DNA from: Dethiosulfovibrio russensis
GTDB taxonomy: Bacteria > Synergistota > Synergistia > Synergistales > Dethiosulfovibrionaceae
Direction of reading: 5' to 3'
Assembly: GCF_021568855.1 (NCBI RefSeq)
Contig: NZ_JAKGUG010000004.1
Location: 264,240-328,239 of the forward strand
Length of the DNA: 64,000 bases
Shown: positions 41,028 to 50,440 of the stretch, piece by piece
Layout of the letters: each line of letters begins with the position of its first letter
Position numbering within the stretch: position 1 is the first letter of the stretch
Notes under the pieces: generated by a model
Database searches by the model: none
What the model saw: the letters and a program-made list of their open reading frames with translations, nothing else
What the model was told of the DNA's origin: nothing
Made by a program: the position numbers and the translations under genes

Positions 41028-42452
41028 TTAGAGTAGATAACGTCTGACGTCGCTGTCTTTCACCAGTGGTTCCAGACGATCTTTTACGAAAGATCCATCT
41101 ACGGTGAAAGTCTCCCCCTTGCGTTCGGGGGCCTCGAAACTTATATCCTCCAGGAGCTGTTCGACCATTGTGTGAAGTCGTCTGGCTCCGATGTTTTCCA
41201 TCTCCAGGTTCATCCTCTCGGCTAGAGAGGCGATCTCTCGGACCCCCTCGTCCTCGAAGACGAGAGAGACTTCTTCCGTCTTCAGAAGTGCTTCGTATTG
41301 CTCTATGAGGCTATGTTTGGGTTCGGTAAGTATTCTGGCCAGCTGTGTTTTGTCCAGAGCCTCCAGCTCCACCCTTATTGGGAAGCGGCCCTGAAGCTCC
41401 GGCACCAAATCGGACGGTTTGCTCTGATGAAAGGCCCCAGCAGCTATGAAGAGAACGTGATCGGTGGACACCTGACCGTGTTTCGTCTGGACGGTGCATC
41501 CCTCCACGACGGGAAGCAGATCCCTCTGCACTCCGTCTCGACTGACGTCGTGACCTCCTCCGCCGCTGCCTCTGGAGACTATTTTGTCTATCTCGTCGAC
41601 GAAGATTATTCCCTCTTCCTGAGCTTTTTCCATCCCCATTCTGGTAGCGGCCTCCACGTCTATGAGTTTCTCCGCTTCCTCGTTCTGGAGGACTCTGAGG
41701 GCGTCTTTTACCTTCATCGTCTTTCGCTTTTTTTTCTTGGGCATCAGGCCACCCAGCATCTCGCCGAGGTTTATGCCCATCTCGTCCATTCCGGCTCCGC
41801 CCATTATGGGAATTCCCATCTGAGCAGATTCCTGGATCTCTATCTCGACCTCACGGTCGTCCAGTTTCCCCTGGACAAGCAGGTCCAGAAGCTTGGAACG
41901 GGTGGACTGACGCATTCTGTCTTCTTCGGGCGTCTCCTGCTCCTCTTCCTGTGAGTCGTCCTCTCCGCTCATTCCCTTGATGACGCTCATGAAGGTGGGC
42001 ATGCCTCCGGAACGACTTTTCTTGCCGGGGACCAGAAAGTCGACCACCCTATCCCTGGCTTTTTCCATGGCGGGAGTCTGAACGTCCTCAAGCATTCTCT
42101 TCTTGACCATCTGGATGGCAGTCTCCACCAGGTCTCGGACCATGGACTCTACGTCCCGTCCAACGTATCCGACCTCGGTGAACTTGGTGGCCTCCACCTT
42201 GACGAAGGGCGCGTTTACCAATTCGGCCAGCCGCCTGGCGATCTCAGTCTTTCCAACTCCGGTAGGCCCTACCATGAGTATGTTTTTAGGGGCGACTTCC
42301 TTGGCCAGTTCGGGATCGAGCATCCTTCTACGAAAACGGTTCCTAAGAGCGATGGCTACCGCCCTTTTGGCTTTATCCTGACCGACTATGTAGCGGTCCA
42401 GGTAGCTGACTATTGCGGAAGGGACCAAGGTGGATCCGTCTTCTACGAACAT
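41028..42452 (-). CDS. hslU: HslU (ClpY), ATPase subunit of the HslUV protease
   Basis: A 474-residue AAA+ unfoldase. It opens VSYLDRYIVGQDKAKRAVAIAL and has Walker A GPTGVGKTEIARRLA, Walker B IIFVDEIDKI, and the pore-loop region. The intermediate domain (about 110-245) contains Met/Glu-rich sequence. The C-terminal SDVRRYLL matches the tail that inserts into HslV. The start overlaps the hslV stop by 1 base, so they are co-translated in the HslVU protease. Confidence 0.97.
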   Translation of the reverse strand: MFVEDGSTLVPSAIVSYLDRYIVGQDKAKRAVAIALRNRFRRRMLDPELAKEVAPKNILMVGPTGVGKTEIARRLAELVNAPFVKVEATKFTEVGYVGRDVESMVRDLVETAIQMVKKRMLEDVQTPAMEKARDRVVDFLVPGKKSRSGGMPTFMSVIKGMSGEDDSQEEEQETPEEDRMRQSTRSKLLDLLVQGKLDDREVEIEIQESAQMGIPIMGGAGMDEMGINLGEMLGGLMPKKKKRKTMKVKDALRVLQNEEAEKLIDVEAATRMGMEKAQEEGIIFVDEIDKIVSRGSGGGGHDVSRDGVQRDLLPVVEGCTVQTKHGQVSTDHVLFIAAGAFHQSKPSDLVPELQGRFPIRVELEALDKTQLARILTEPKHSLIEQYEALLKTEEVSLVFEDEGVREIASLAERMNLEMENIGARRLHTMVEQLLEDISFEAPERKGETFTVDGSFVKDRLEPLVKDSDVRRYLL

Positions 42453-42979
42453 TACAGCACCTCCATGGAAATCACGTCATCGGTATAAATGCAGATGCTC
42501 GAGGCTATCTCGAGGGATCTTCTGGCTATTTTATCTGCGTCCCAGCCGCTGCATTCCATATAGGCCCTGGCAGCCGCGAGGGCGTAGGCCGATCCGGATC
42601 CGATGGCAGCCGCGTCGTGCTCCGGCTCTATGATGTCACCGGCTCCGGACAGAAGTATTGTGTGGGACCTGTCTGCGACCAACATCATGGCCTCCAGGCG
42701 ACGAAGCATACGGTCAGTACGCCACTGTTTGCCCAGCTCGACGGCGGCTCTCATGAGATTTCCTCCGTGTTCCTCGAGTTTTTTCTCGAAAAGTTCGAGC
42801 AATGTCATGGCGTCGGCGGTGGAGCCGGCGAAGCCGGCCAGCACTGTTCCGCCGTGAAGACGACGGACCTTTACCGTGTTGGATTTTATTATCTGGTTTC
42901 CCAAGGTCATCTGGCCATCTCCGGCCATGGCGACCTTGTCTCCCTGCCTGACGCAGAGAATAGTAGTTCCTTCGAACAT
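42452..42979 (-). CDS. hslV: HslV (ClpQ), peptidase subunit of the HslUV protease
   Basis: A 175-residue threonine peptidase. The catalytic Thr is expected at position 5 after removal of MFEG ([25 protein letters not shown]), then [17 protein letters not shown] and [14 protein letters not shown]. It forms the proteolytic double ring with HslU. The start ATG follows the xerC-like stop directly, with the ribosome-binding site GGAGGTGA inside that gene. Confidence 0.97.
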   Translation of the reverse strand: MFEGTTILCVRQGDKVAMAGDGQMTLGNQIIKSNTVKVRRLHGGTVLAGFAGSTADAMTLLELFEKKLEEHGGNLMRAAVELGKQWRTDRMLRRLEAMMLVADRSHTILLSGAGDIIEPEHDAAAIGSGSAYALAAARAYMECSGWDADKIARRSLEIASSICIYTDDVISMEVL

Positions 42980-43867
42980 TTAAGCGTCACCTCCAGCCCT
43001 AGGATGGGCCGATTCATAGCTCTTCTTTAGATGCTGAGCGGTTATCCTGAGGTATCTCTGGGTGGTCGTGAGATGCTCATGCCCCAGGAGTTCCTGTACC
43101 ACCCTCAGGGAGGCTCCTCCCTCAAGTAGATGGGTGGCGAAGCTGTGTCTGAGAGAGTGGGGGGTAACCCCGTTCACTCCGGCCTTGGCGGCGGCGGCCA
43201 CGACTACCCTGTGGACCGTTCGGACCGTCAAGCAGCCTCCTTTTTTGCCTGGAAAGACATATTCGTCTCCCGGCATGGACAGAGCCTTGAGCCCCATCAG
43301 TGCCCTCTGAGCCATGGATCCAAAGGGAACCGCTCTTTCCTTGGATCCCTTTCCCATGACCTTCAGCCATCGTTCCTCTATCTCCACATCCTCCCAACGA
43401 ACCGAGACGACCTCGGCCACCCTGAGGCCGCATCCGTACAGCAGCTCTATCAGAGCGCCGTTTCGCAAGCCCTGTTCGTCGTCATCGTAGGCACAGTCGA
43501 TCATCCTGGAGACCTGTTCGACCGACATCGCCCGAGGAAGGCGATCGGATCTCCTAGGACCTCTGACCCTGCCGGACGGGTCCTTCTCTATGATTCTCTC
43601 CTCGAACAGGTACTTCATAAGGCTTTTTATGGCGGACAGTTTTCGTCCCACCGACGCAGGAGCGAAACCGTAGCCGGAAAGAGACCTTACGAAGGCCCTA
43701 ATCTCTCCGGTGGCTATGTCGGACACGTCCGAAACGCCCTGTGTCTCCAGGAATTCAGCGAATTGCGCCAAATCGACTCCGTAATTTGTAATCGTATGCT
43801 CTGATAGACCTGATGTGTTCATACGATCTAGAAATCCGTCTATAGCGGAATATATCTGAAGACTCAT
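42980..43867 (-). CDS. xerC: Tyrosine recombinase XerC/CodV type
   Basis: A 295-residue tyrosine recombinase. The N-terminal SAM-like domain is about 1-90. The catalytic domain has Arg in GCGLRVAEVVSVRW, the HSLRHSFATHLLEGG box and the GHEHLTTTQRYLRI box with the nucleophile Tyr. It should resolve chromosome dimers at dif. The place before hslV, hslU and codY matches Bacillus codV. The ATG has no nearby ribosome-binding site: GAGGAG lies 16 bases upstream and a TAGAAT box lies only 6 bases before the ATG, so a leaderless message is possible. XerC versus XerD cannot be told apart from sequence alone. Confidence 0.88.
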   Translation of the reverse strand: MSLQIYSAIDGFLDRMNTSGLSEHTITNYGVDLAQFAEFLETQGVSDVSDIATGEIRAFVRSLSGYGFAPASVGRKLSAIKSLMKYLFEERIIEKDPSGRVRGPRRSDRLPRAMSVEQVSRMIDCAYDDDEQGLRNGALIELLYGCGLRVAEVVSVRWEDVEIEERWLKVMGKGSKERAVPFGSMAQRALMGLKALSMPGDEYVFPGKKGGCLTVRTVHRVVVAAAAKAGVNGVTPHSLRHSFATHLLEGGASLRVVQELLGHEHLTTTQRYLRITAQHLKKSYESAHPRAGGDA

Positions 43868-43873
43868 TTGATT

Positions 43874-43882
43874 ATTCTACCA
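43874..43882 (-). promoter_or_regulatory. Candidate extended -10 promoter of xerC-hslV-hslU-codY
   Basis: On the minus strand TGG followed by TAGAAT, ending 6 bases before the xerC-like ATG. The -35 is poor. If used, the transcript would start at or next to the start codon. The same nonamer occurs before fliE. Confidence 0.4.
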
Positions 43883-43920
43883 TCTCCTCGCGAAAACAAC
43901 ACCAACTTTTCAAAAGACAC

Positions 43921-43946
43921 AGAAAAAGAGGGCTCCTGCCCTCTTT
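43921..43946 (-). terminator. Rho-independent terminator between trmFO and xerC-like
   Basis: AAAGAGGGC, a 4-base loop, GCCCTCTTT, followed on the minus strand by T residues. It lies about 105 bases after the trmFO stop. The stem ends in A and T runs on both sides, so it could work in either direction. The 182-base gap (43868-44049) holds nothing else I can support. Confidence 0.85.
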
Positions 43947-44049
43947 CTTATATCCAGGAGGTCCGTTTAATGGCATAAAAGGATACCACAAAACAGCACA
44001 ATTGGAAATATTGCCCTTAAAAATCCATCAGACGGAACTAAATCGGTAT

Positions 44050-45393
44050 CTACTCCTCGGACCAAAGTTTTTTCCACCTGGTATCGGAAAGAAAATCGTC
44101 CATACGGTCTCGGGCCCTGAGAGCTACTCTACGGCATCGCTCGGGCTTCAGCTTTATCCTCTCCCCCAGCGAGGGAAATATGCCCAAATTGACGTTGGTA
44201 GGCTGAAAACGCTTCACAGTGTCGTCGGAAAGTCGATTCAGCAAGGCGCCTATGGCGGTCTCCACAGGCCATTCCGGGAGGGGCAGCTCCATGTTGGAGG
44301 ACAGGAGGTTAAGCGCCGCCACCATGCCCATGGCCACGCTCTCGACGTATCCCTCCACCCCGGATATCTGTCCTGCAAGATAGATATCCTCTGCACCGCC
44401 TCTGAAACGAAGATGTCCGTCCAGGACCTTGGGAGCATTGACATATATGTTTCTATGCATGACTCCCTTGCGGACGAACTCCACGTTTTCCAGCCCTGGG
44501 ATGAGCCGGAAGACTCTGTCCTGCTCCCCCCACTTAAGGTTGGTCTGGAAACCGACTATGTTGTAGACCGAACCGTCTCTATTGTCCTGCCTGAGCTGGA
44601 CCACCGCAAAGAAACGCTCTCCCGTAACGGGATGCTCCAGTCCTACCGGACGGAGAGGGCCGAAACACAGGGTATCGGGGCCCCTTTCCGCCAGAGCCTC
44701 TACGGGCATACACCCCTCGAAGTACTTTATCTTGCTCTCGAAGTCGTGACGGGGGGCTCTCTCCGCCTCCAGAAGGGCCTTGTGAAAAGCACGATACTGT
44801 TCCTCGTTCATAGGACAGTTTATGTAGTCTCCGCCCTCTTCCTCGGAGTATCTGTCTTTTCTGTAGGCTACGGTCATGTCTATGGTGTCAGACAGCACCA
44901 GAGGCGCTACCGCATCGTAGAAGAAGAGGGACTCTTCTCCCGCCAGCTCTCCTATGGATCTGGCCAAGGGCTCGGAGGTGAGGGGACCGGTGGCCAATAT
45001 CGCCGGGCCCTCCGGAACTTCTTCGACCTCCCGTCGTTCCACCTGTATTAGTGGATGGGACAGCAGCTCATCCGTCACAGAAGCGGCAAAGCCATCTCTG
45101 TCGACCGCAAGGGCCTTTCCAGCCGGAACGGAGTTTTCGTCGGCGACCTTCATGATCAGGCTGCCCAAGGCCCTAAGCTCGGATTTGAGTATGCCTGCCG
45201 GGGTCGTTTCGGTGTCCCCTCCCAGGGAGTTGCTGCACACCAGCTCGGCGAAGAGGTCGGTCCTATGGGCCGGAGATGGAACCTGAGGTCTCATTTCCAC
45301 GAGGGTGACAGGTACGCCCCTCTTCGCAATCTGCCAGGCCGCCTCGGAGCCGGCCAAGCCGGCACCGACGACCGTTACTCTTCTGGGCATCAT
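44050..45393 (-). CDS. trmFO: tRNA (uracil-54-C5)-methyltransferase TrmFO
   Basis: A 447-residue flavoprotein. The FAD-binding start is VTVVGAGLAGSEAAWQIAKRG, then VEMRPQ, ELVCSNSLGG with the conserved catalytic-region Cys, and ATGPLTSEPLA. It methylates U54 in the T-loop of tRNA using methylene-tetrahydrofolate and FADH2. It overlaps the topA stop by 4 bases (ATGA). The order topA-trmFO is that of Bacillus (topA-gid). Confidence 0.97.
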   Translation of the reverse strand: MMPRRVTVVGAGLAGSEAAWQIAKRGVPVTLVEMRPQVPSPAHRTDLFAELVCSNSLGGDTETTPAGILKSELRALGSLIMKVADENSVPAGKALAVDRDGFAASVTDELLSHPLIQVERREVEEVPEGPAILATGPLTSEPLARSIGELAGEESLFFYDAVAPLVLSDTIDMTVAYRKDRYSEEEGGDYINCPMNEEQYRAFHKALLEAERAPRHDFESKIKYFEGCMPVEALAERGPDTLCFGPLRPVGLEHPVTGERFFAVVQLRQDNRDGSVYNIVGFQTNLKWGEQDRVFRLIPGLENVEFVRKGVMHRNIYVNAPKVLDGHLRFRGGAEDIYLAGQISGVEGYVESVAMGMVAALNLLSSNMELPLPEWPVETAIGALLNRLSDDTVKRFQPTNVNLGIFPSLGERIKLKPERCRRVALRARDRMDDFLSDTRWKKLWSEE

Positions 45394-47519
45394 TCGACCC
45401 CCTTATGGCCGCATTGGGTGCATACGGGGGTACGGGATCTGCCCTTGTATTCCATAAGTCCCCCGCATTCGGGACATTTCTCGGCGGCTGGCTTGTTCCA
45501 GGAGACGAAATCGCAGTCGGGGTATCTGGAGCAACCGTAGAAGATCCTTCCCTTCTTGCTCTTTCTCTGGACAACCTCTCCGCCCTTGTCGGAGCCGCAT
45601 TTAGGACAGGGAACCCCGATTTTCTTCAGGATAGGCCTGGTGTATTTGCATTCCGGATAGCCGCTGCAGGCTATGAATTCGCCGAAACGTCCTCTTTTCT
45701 TCACCAGAGGTTTGCCGCATTCGGGGCAGTCCTCGCCGATGAATTCTGGCGGAGGCGGCGGAACCTTTGGGGCCTTTTCCGCCTCGGCTATGGCCCTCGT
45801 AAAGGGTTCCCAGAACTGGGATACGACTTCTACCCAGTCTCTCTCGTTTTCCTCCACCAGGTCCAGAGATTCCTCCATGGTGGCGGTGAACCCGGTGTTG
45901 ACTATAGGCGATACGCTGTCACCGTCAAAATGATCGAGGAGAAAACCGTCCACCGATCGTCCCAGAGCGGTGGGGACCAGGTGCTTTTCGTCGTCTTTCT
46001 CGACGTAGGCTCTGTCGTACAGGGTTTCGACTATGGATGCGTAGGTGGATGGCCTTCCGACACCCTCGTCTTCCAGGGTCTTTATGAGGCTTGCCTCGGT
46101 GAAACGTGCGGGGGGCTTTGTCTCTTTTCTCTCCTGGTCCATTCGGTCGACCGAGAGGGTCTCGCCTTCGACGGCGGGAGACACTATGTCGTCCTTGGTC
46201 TCTATGGGCCAGACGGCACCCCACCCCTCGAAACGAACGACCGCTCCCTTCTGTCTGAGACCGTAGGGTCCCGAGGCGGCCTCGACCGTAGAGTTATCTA
46301 TCTTGGCAGGAGTCATCTGACAGGCCACGGTTCGACGCCATATGAGGTCGTAGAGACGATACTGCTCCGGGGTAAGCTCCGATTTTATATCCTCCGGCTT
46401 CAGGGATATGTCGGTGGGACGGATGGCCTCGTGAGCGTCCTGAGACCTCCCCTTGGAGGAAAAAACGTTTGCCTTTTCCGGAAGGTAGTTTTTACCCCAT
46501 CCCTTGGAGATCAGGTCCCTTATGGAGCCGATGGCCTCGGGAGCCAGTCTAAGACTGTCGGTTCTCATGTAGGTTATGAGACCTGTAAGTCCTCTGCCGT
46601 GTATGTTTATGCCCTCGAACAGAGACTGGGCCACCCTCATGGCCCGACGAGGGGAAAAACCGAGTCTCCTCGCGGCTTCCTGCTGCAGCGTGCTGGTCTT
46701 CAAGGGAGCGGGGGCCTTTCTGCGTCCCTCTCTGGTGGTAAAGGAGGTGACTGTTATGCCCTCTCTCTTTACCGTGTCGACTATTTCCTGGGCTTTTTCG
46801 GCACTGTCTATTTTCATGGGACGACCCTTGACCATGAGGGTCTTTCCGTCTTTTTTCTCTACTTTCAGATGGTAGCTACGGCCGTCCTCCGAGCTTCCGT
46901 CGACCTCCACTATCCAGTAGGGCTGAGGCTCGAAGGTCTCTATCTCTTTCTCTCTACGGCAAAGTATGGTCAAGGCCACGGATTGCACCCTTCCGGCGGA
47001 AAGGCCGTATCTTATCTTCTTCCATAGCAGCGGGCTGAGGGTATACCCCACCAGACGGTCCAGTACTCTTCTGGCCTGCTGGGCGTTGACCTTGGCCATG
47101 TCGATAGGCTCCGGATCGTCCAGGGCCTGAACCACCGCATCCTTCGTTATCTGGTGGACCCTTATGCGACATTCCGAGTCGGGATCTATGTCCATCAGAC
47201 CGGCCAGGTGCCAGGCTATGGCCTCTCCCTCTCTATCGGGGTCGGAGGCCAGAAGAACCTTGCGGCTCTTGGAGGCCAGGGAGACCAGCTCCTTCTTGAT
47301 CTTGGCCTTTCCCTTGACCAATATGTATTCCGGCTGAAAGTTGGAGTCCACATCTATGGCCAGGCGGCTTTTAGGAAGGTCCATTATGTGCCCCACGCTG
47401 GCCTTGACGGTGTAGCCCGGACCTAACATTTTAGTGAGGGTTTTCGCCTTCGTGGGAGACTCTACCACCACCAGTACCGTTCCGGTATCGCTTTTAGTTT
47501 TTTTCTTCGCTTTAGCCAT
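45390..47519 (-). CDS. topA: DNA topoisomerase I
   Basis: A 709-residue type IA topoisomerase. The Toprim domain has VVVESPTKAKTL and LASDPDREGEAIAWHL. The catalytic Tyr is in GLITYMRTDS (about 317). The C-terminus (about 605-709) has three four-Cys zinc ribbons: CPECGKPLVKKRGRFGEFIACSGYPEC, CPKCGSDKGGEVVQ with CSRYPDC, and CPECGGLMEYK with CTQCG. It relaxes negative supercoils in the cytoplasm. It lies 15 bases after a small unknown gene and shares its promoter. Confidence 0.97.
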   Translation of the reverse strand: MAKAKKKTKSDTGTVLVVVESPTKAKTLTKMLGPGYTVKASVGHIMDLPKSRLAIDVDSNFQPEYILVKGKAKIKKELVSLASKSRKVLLASDPDREGEAIAWHLAGLMDIDPDSECRIRVHQITKDAVVQALDDPEPIDMAKVNAQQARRVLDRLVGYTLSPLLWKKIRYGLSAGRVQSVALTILCRREKEIETFEPQPYWIVEVDGSSEDGRSYHLKVEKKDGKTLMVKGRPMKIDSAEKAQEIVDTVKREGITVTSFTTREGRRKAPAPLKTSTLQQEAARRLGFSPRRAMRVAQSLFEGINIHGRGLTGLITYMRTDSLRLAPEAIGSIRDLISKGWGKNYLPEKANVFSSKGRSQDAHEAIRPTDISLKPEDIKSELTPEQYRLYDLIWRRTVACQMTPAKIDNSTVEAASGPYGLRQKGAVVRFEGWGAVWPIETKDDIVSPAVEGETLSVDRMDQERKETKPPARFTEASLIKTLEDEGVGRPSTYASIVETLYDRAYVEKDDEKHLVPTALGRSVDGFLLDHFDGDSVSPIVNTGFTATMEESLDLVEENERDWVEVVSQFWEPFTRAIAEAEKAPKVPPPPPEFIGEDCPECGKPLVKKRGRFGEFIACSGYPECKYTRPILKKIGVPCPKCGSDKGGEVVQRKSKKGRIFYGCSRYPDCDFVSWNKPAAEKCPECGGLMEYKGRSRTPVCTQCGHKGVE

Positions 47520-47534
47520 CCGTCGCCTCCTCTC

Positions 47535-47807
47535 TCAACAGATCCAGGAAGGGGCCCCGTCGTTTTTACGGATGGCCCATTCGGGTCCGTGACATATGTC
47601 TATGAAAAAAGTATCCACGAATGCGCTGAATATCTCGGCGTCGACGGGACGATGATGACTTCTGCCGAAAGCTACCGCCTCATCGATGGCTTTTTCAACG
47701 ACCTCGGAGGGGACGTCTTTACAGGCAAGATAGCGATAGACCATGGTCTGAGCGTCCATATCCAAGAACCACCGTTCTACGTCGTGTAGCGTTCTAGTCA
47801 CTGGCAT
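47535..47807 (-). CDS. Small unrecognised protein upstream of topA
   Basis: A 90-residue protein if started at the ATG at 47807, which has GAGGAA 4 bases upstream. The frame runs on to 47909 but that part would cross the promoter. It is rich in acidic and aromatic residues (HDVERWFLDMDAQTMVYRYL, FSAFVDTFFIDICHGPEWAI) and probably helical. No family is recognised. The shared promoter with topA and a 15-base gap suggest cotranscription, with no clue about the job. Confidence 0.6.
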   Translation of the reverse strand: MPVTRTLHDVERWFLDMDAQTMVYRYLACKDVPSEVVEKAIDEAVAFGRSHHRPVDAEIFSAFVDTFFIDICHGPEWAIRKNDGAPSWIC

Positions 47808-47842
47808 CAATTCCTCGCTTGAAAATATATGAAACGACCGAC

Positions 47843-47870
47843 ATTGTACCCTCACCGGCGGAGTTGTCAA
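47843..47870 (-). promoter_or_regulatory. Promoter of the small gene-topA-trmFO unit
   Basis: On the minus strand a perfect TTGACA, 16 bases, then TACAAT (5 of 6). The likely transcript start is about 28 bases before the ATG at 47807. It sits just after the ppsA terminator. Confidence 0.8.
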
Positions 47871-47882
47871 CCGAAAGACGTC

Positions 47883-47928
47883 AAAATCGAGGGCGAGTGT
47901 CTCCCGCAACGGAAGCCTCGCCCTCGAT
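47883..47928 (-). terminator. Rho-independent terminator of ppsA
   Basis: A 12-bp perfect stem (ATCGAGGGCGAG and its complement) with a 19-base loop, followed on the minus strand by TTTTG. It lies 22 bases after the ppsA stop and insulates the topA promoter. Confidence 0.87.
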
Positions 47929-47949
47929 CTTATATAGACTATTTAGAGC

Positions 47950-50334
47950 CTAACGGTCAAGCCCTGTAAGCCCTCTTATTCCGTTCAATATGAGTCTCTG
48001 CTCCACTCCGGCGACCAGTTTTCGGGTGTAGGCCACGGTGTCGGGATTGACGCTCATGCTGTCTATGCCGGATCTCACGAGGAACTCGGCAAAGTCGGGA
48101 TAGAGGGACGGTCCCTGACCACAGATTGAACAGGTGATTCCGTGGCGATGGGCCGCCTCTATCAGTGTCTTTATCGCCCTGGTAACGGAGATGTTCCTCT
48201 CGTCGAAGTAGCCCATTGTGTTCAGTATGCCAGAGTCCCTGTCGACCCCCATGACCAGCTGGGTGAGGTCGTTGCTGCCTATGCTGAAGCCGTCCACCAT
48301 CTGGGCGAACTCGTCGGCTGCGAAGACTACCGCAGGGACCTCGGCCATAATCCAGAGCTTGAACGATTTGTTTCGGACGAGCCCCTCGGAGGCCAATATC
48401 TCCTTGACCCTCTCCAGCTCCCAGGTAGTCCGGACGAAGGGAAGCATGACCCAGACGTTTATGAGGCCGTATTCATCTCTTACCTTCTTGATGGCACGAC
48501 ACTCCAGTCGGAAGCCCTCCTCGTATTCGTCGGAGATGTAGCGGGAGACCCCTCGCCAGCCTATCATGGGGTTGTTCTCCACCGGCTCGACCTCTTCCCC
48601 TCCCTTGAGGCCGCGGAATTCGTTGGTCCTGAAGTCGCTGAGGCGGACAACCACGGGACGGGGATATACAGCCTGGGCGACGGCGGTAACGGATTCGGAC
48701 ATCTCGTGTATGAGTTTTTCTCCCTCGCCGTTTTTGACCATGTACATGGGGTGCACTCCCAGGCTGTTGAAGATGAACTCGGTCCTCATGAGACCTATAC
48801 CGTCGAAGGGAAGGTTTTTATATTTATTCACCACCGACGAGTCGCCGAGGTTCATGTATATCTTGGTTCCCGTCACGGGGGCCAGATCGTAGACCATGTC
48901 CCTGTTGTAGGACGGGGCGGCTCCCGGCGCCAGAGGAGAGTGTTTATCCTCGTCGGAGGACAGAGATACCGCTCCGTCATAGACCACCCCTCTGGTCGCG
49001 TCCACCGTGACAACCGCTCCCTCGGAAAGTCGAGAGGATCCGTCCTTGGATCCCACGATGCAGGGAATGCCCAGCTCCCTGGAAACTATGGCTGCGTGGC
49101 AGGTTCGTCCCCCTTCGTCGGTAACGACCGCGGCGGCCCTCTTCATTGCCGGGACCATATCGGGATTGGTCATGGTGGTAACCATTATCTGTCCGTCTAC
49201 GACCCTGTCTATCTCATCGATGGTCTTAACCACCACCACCGTTCCCGAAGCTATGCCGGGAGAGGCGGCCAATCCTCTGACCAAAACCTTGAGCGCCTTT
49301 TTATCCTCCACGGCCTTCGCCTCCTCGTTTGTCTTGGACTCGTCCGAGAGGGTGGTGATAGGACGAGCCTGAAGTATGTAGAGCCGCGACGTGTCTCCGT
49401 CGAAGGCCCATTCTATGTCCATAGGAGCACCGTATATCTCCTCTATTCTCCGTGCCGCCGATCCCAGGGCCTTTATCTCCTCCGCGCCCAGACACTGTTT
49501 ACCCACGAACTGAGGCCCCAGAAAGTCGGCTACCGGAACGGAGACCGTACCCTGTTCCGATTTCTTCTCCGCCACCATGGTCCTCTTCTCAGCCACGTTG
49601 ACGTCCATAAGGGCCAGGTCCCTTTTATCCAGTATGTACTCGTCGGGAGTCACCATTCCAGAGACTACCGCCTCTCCGAGCCCCCAGCTGGCCTCTATCA
49701 TTATCTGAGAACGACTGTTGGTCACGGGGTTGGCTGTGAACATGACGCCGGACCTCTCGCTGGAGACCATCTTCTGGACCACGGCGCTGAGGGCTACCTG
49801 GAAGTGATCGTATCCCTGGCGCTGCCTGTAATAGGTCGCCCTGGCGGTCCAGAGTGAGGCCCAACAGCGCCTGACGTGAGCCACGACGGAGTCGGCTCCT
49901 ATCACGTGAAGATAGGTGTCCTGCTGTCCTGCAAAGGACGCGTCGGGCAGGTCCTCGGCGGTGGCGGAGCTGCGTACCGCCACCCTCGGATCGTTCAGCT
50001 CGATAGAGTCGGAAAGCTCTCTGTAGGCGGTGCGTATCTCCGCCTCAATATCCACCGGAATGGGAGACTCCTCTATAAGTCTTCTGACCGAATCGCAGGC
50101 CCTGGACAGATCGACGGAGTTCTCCACGTCCACCGATCCGACGGCCTCCCGTATCTTTCCCTCTATCCCGGCCCCTTTGATAAAGTCGACATAGGCCTGG
50201 GCGGTTACGCAGAAACCGGGAGGCACGTCCACACCGTTCACTGTTAGCTCCCCAAGGTTGGCTCCTTTTCCCCCGACCAAGGCGACGTCGTTTTTCCCTA
50301 TTCCGTTGAACCATCTCACGTATCTGTAAGCCAT
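47950..50334 (-). CDS. ppsA: Phosphoenolpyruvate synthase (pyruvate, water dikinase)
   Basis: A 794-residue enzyme with the three dikinase domains. The N-terminal ATP-grasp part has LVGGKGANLGEL and AVRSSATAEDLPDASFAGQQDTYL. The swivelling His domain has DEGGRTCHAAIVSRELGIPCIVG with the phosphorylated His at about 413. The C-terminal PEP-binding barrel has MRTEFIF, GSNDLTQLVMGVDRDSG and the catalytic Cys in CSICGQGPS. It makes PEP from pyruvate with ATP. It faces a PucR-family regulator across a 200-base gap with inverted repeats, and the kinase/phosphorylase that controls it is nearby. Confidence 0.95.
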   Translation of the reverse strand: MAYRYVRWFNGIGKNDVALVGGKGANLGELTVNGVDVPPGFCVTAQAYVDFIKGAGIEGKIREAVGSVDVENSVDLSRACDSVRRLIEESPIPVDIEAEIRTAYRELSDSIELNDPRVAVRSSATAEDLPDASFAGQQDTYLHVIGADSVVAHVRRCWASLWTARATYYRQRQGYDHFQVALSAVVQKMVSSERSGVMFTANPVTNSRSQIMIEASWGLGEAVVSGMVTPDEYILDKRDLALMDVNVAEKRTMVAEKKSEQGTVSVPVADFLGPQFVGKQCLGAEEIKALGSAARRIEEIYGAPMDIEWAFDGDTSRLYILQARPITTLSDESKTNEEAKAVEDKKALKVLVRGLAASPGIASGTVVVVKTIDEIDRVVDGQIMVTTMTNPDMVPAMKRAAAVVTDEGGRTCHAAIVSRELGIPCIVGSKDGSSRLSEGAVVTVDATRGVVYDGAVSLSSDEDKHSPLAPGAAPSYNRDMVYDLAPVTGTKIYMNLGDSSVVNKYKNLPFDGIGLMRTEFIFNSLGVHPMYMVKNGEGEKLIHEMSESVTAVAQAVYPRPVVVRLSDFRTNEFRGLKGGEEVEPVENNPMIGWRGVSRYISDEYEEGFRLECRAIKKVRDEYGLINVWVMLPFVRTTWELERVKEILASEGLVRNKSFKLWIMAEVPAVVFAADEFAQMVDGFSIGSNDLTQLVMGVDRDSGILNTMGYFDERNISVTRAIKTLIEAAHRHGITCSICGQGPSLYPDFAEFLVRSGIDSMSVNPDTVAYTRKLVAGVEQRLILNGIRGLTGLDR

Positions 50335-50406
50335 TGAAGATCTCCTCCCCGGTATCCATAACGAACTTGCCCTATTATGCCCCGAAAAAACGGGCGAGAC
50401 GTGGTA

Positions 50407-50423
50407 TTATTTGACACAAATAA
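50407..50423. promoter_or_regulatory. Inverted repeat, candidate operator in the ppsA-regulator gap
   Basis: TTATTTG, 3 bases, CAAATAA, a perfect 7-bp inverted repeat that overlaps the TTGACA at 50411. Two more short perfect repeats follow in the same gap: TTTATT with AATAAA (470-485) and GTTTAT with ATAAAC (499-515). Such sites suit binding of a dimeric regulator, possibly the adjacent PucR-type protein. Confidence 0.5.
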
Positions 50424-50440
50424 CGGCATAAGTCTATAGC
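50411..50440 (+). promoter_or_regulatory. Candidate promoter of the PucR-family gene
   Basis: TTGACA, 18 bases, TATAGC (4 of 6), about 95 bases before the start codon. The inverted repeat lies over its -35, so a bound protein would block it. The long leader to 50534 contains further inverted repeats. Confidence 0.45.

Noticed and set aside
45405..47027. A 540-codon open frame on the plus strand
   Set aside because: It lies fully antisense to topA, which has all catalytic and zinc motifs. The product has no known motif and reflects codon bias of the minus-strand gene.
47808..47909. An N-terminal extension of the small gene before topA
   Set aside because: It would run through the -35 and -10 of a very good promoter; the ATG at 47807 has its own ribosome-binding site.
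48142..49857. A 571-codon open frame on the plus strand
   Set aside because: Antisense to ppsA, with His/Gly-rich sequence typical of shadow frames and no recognisable domain.
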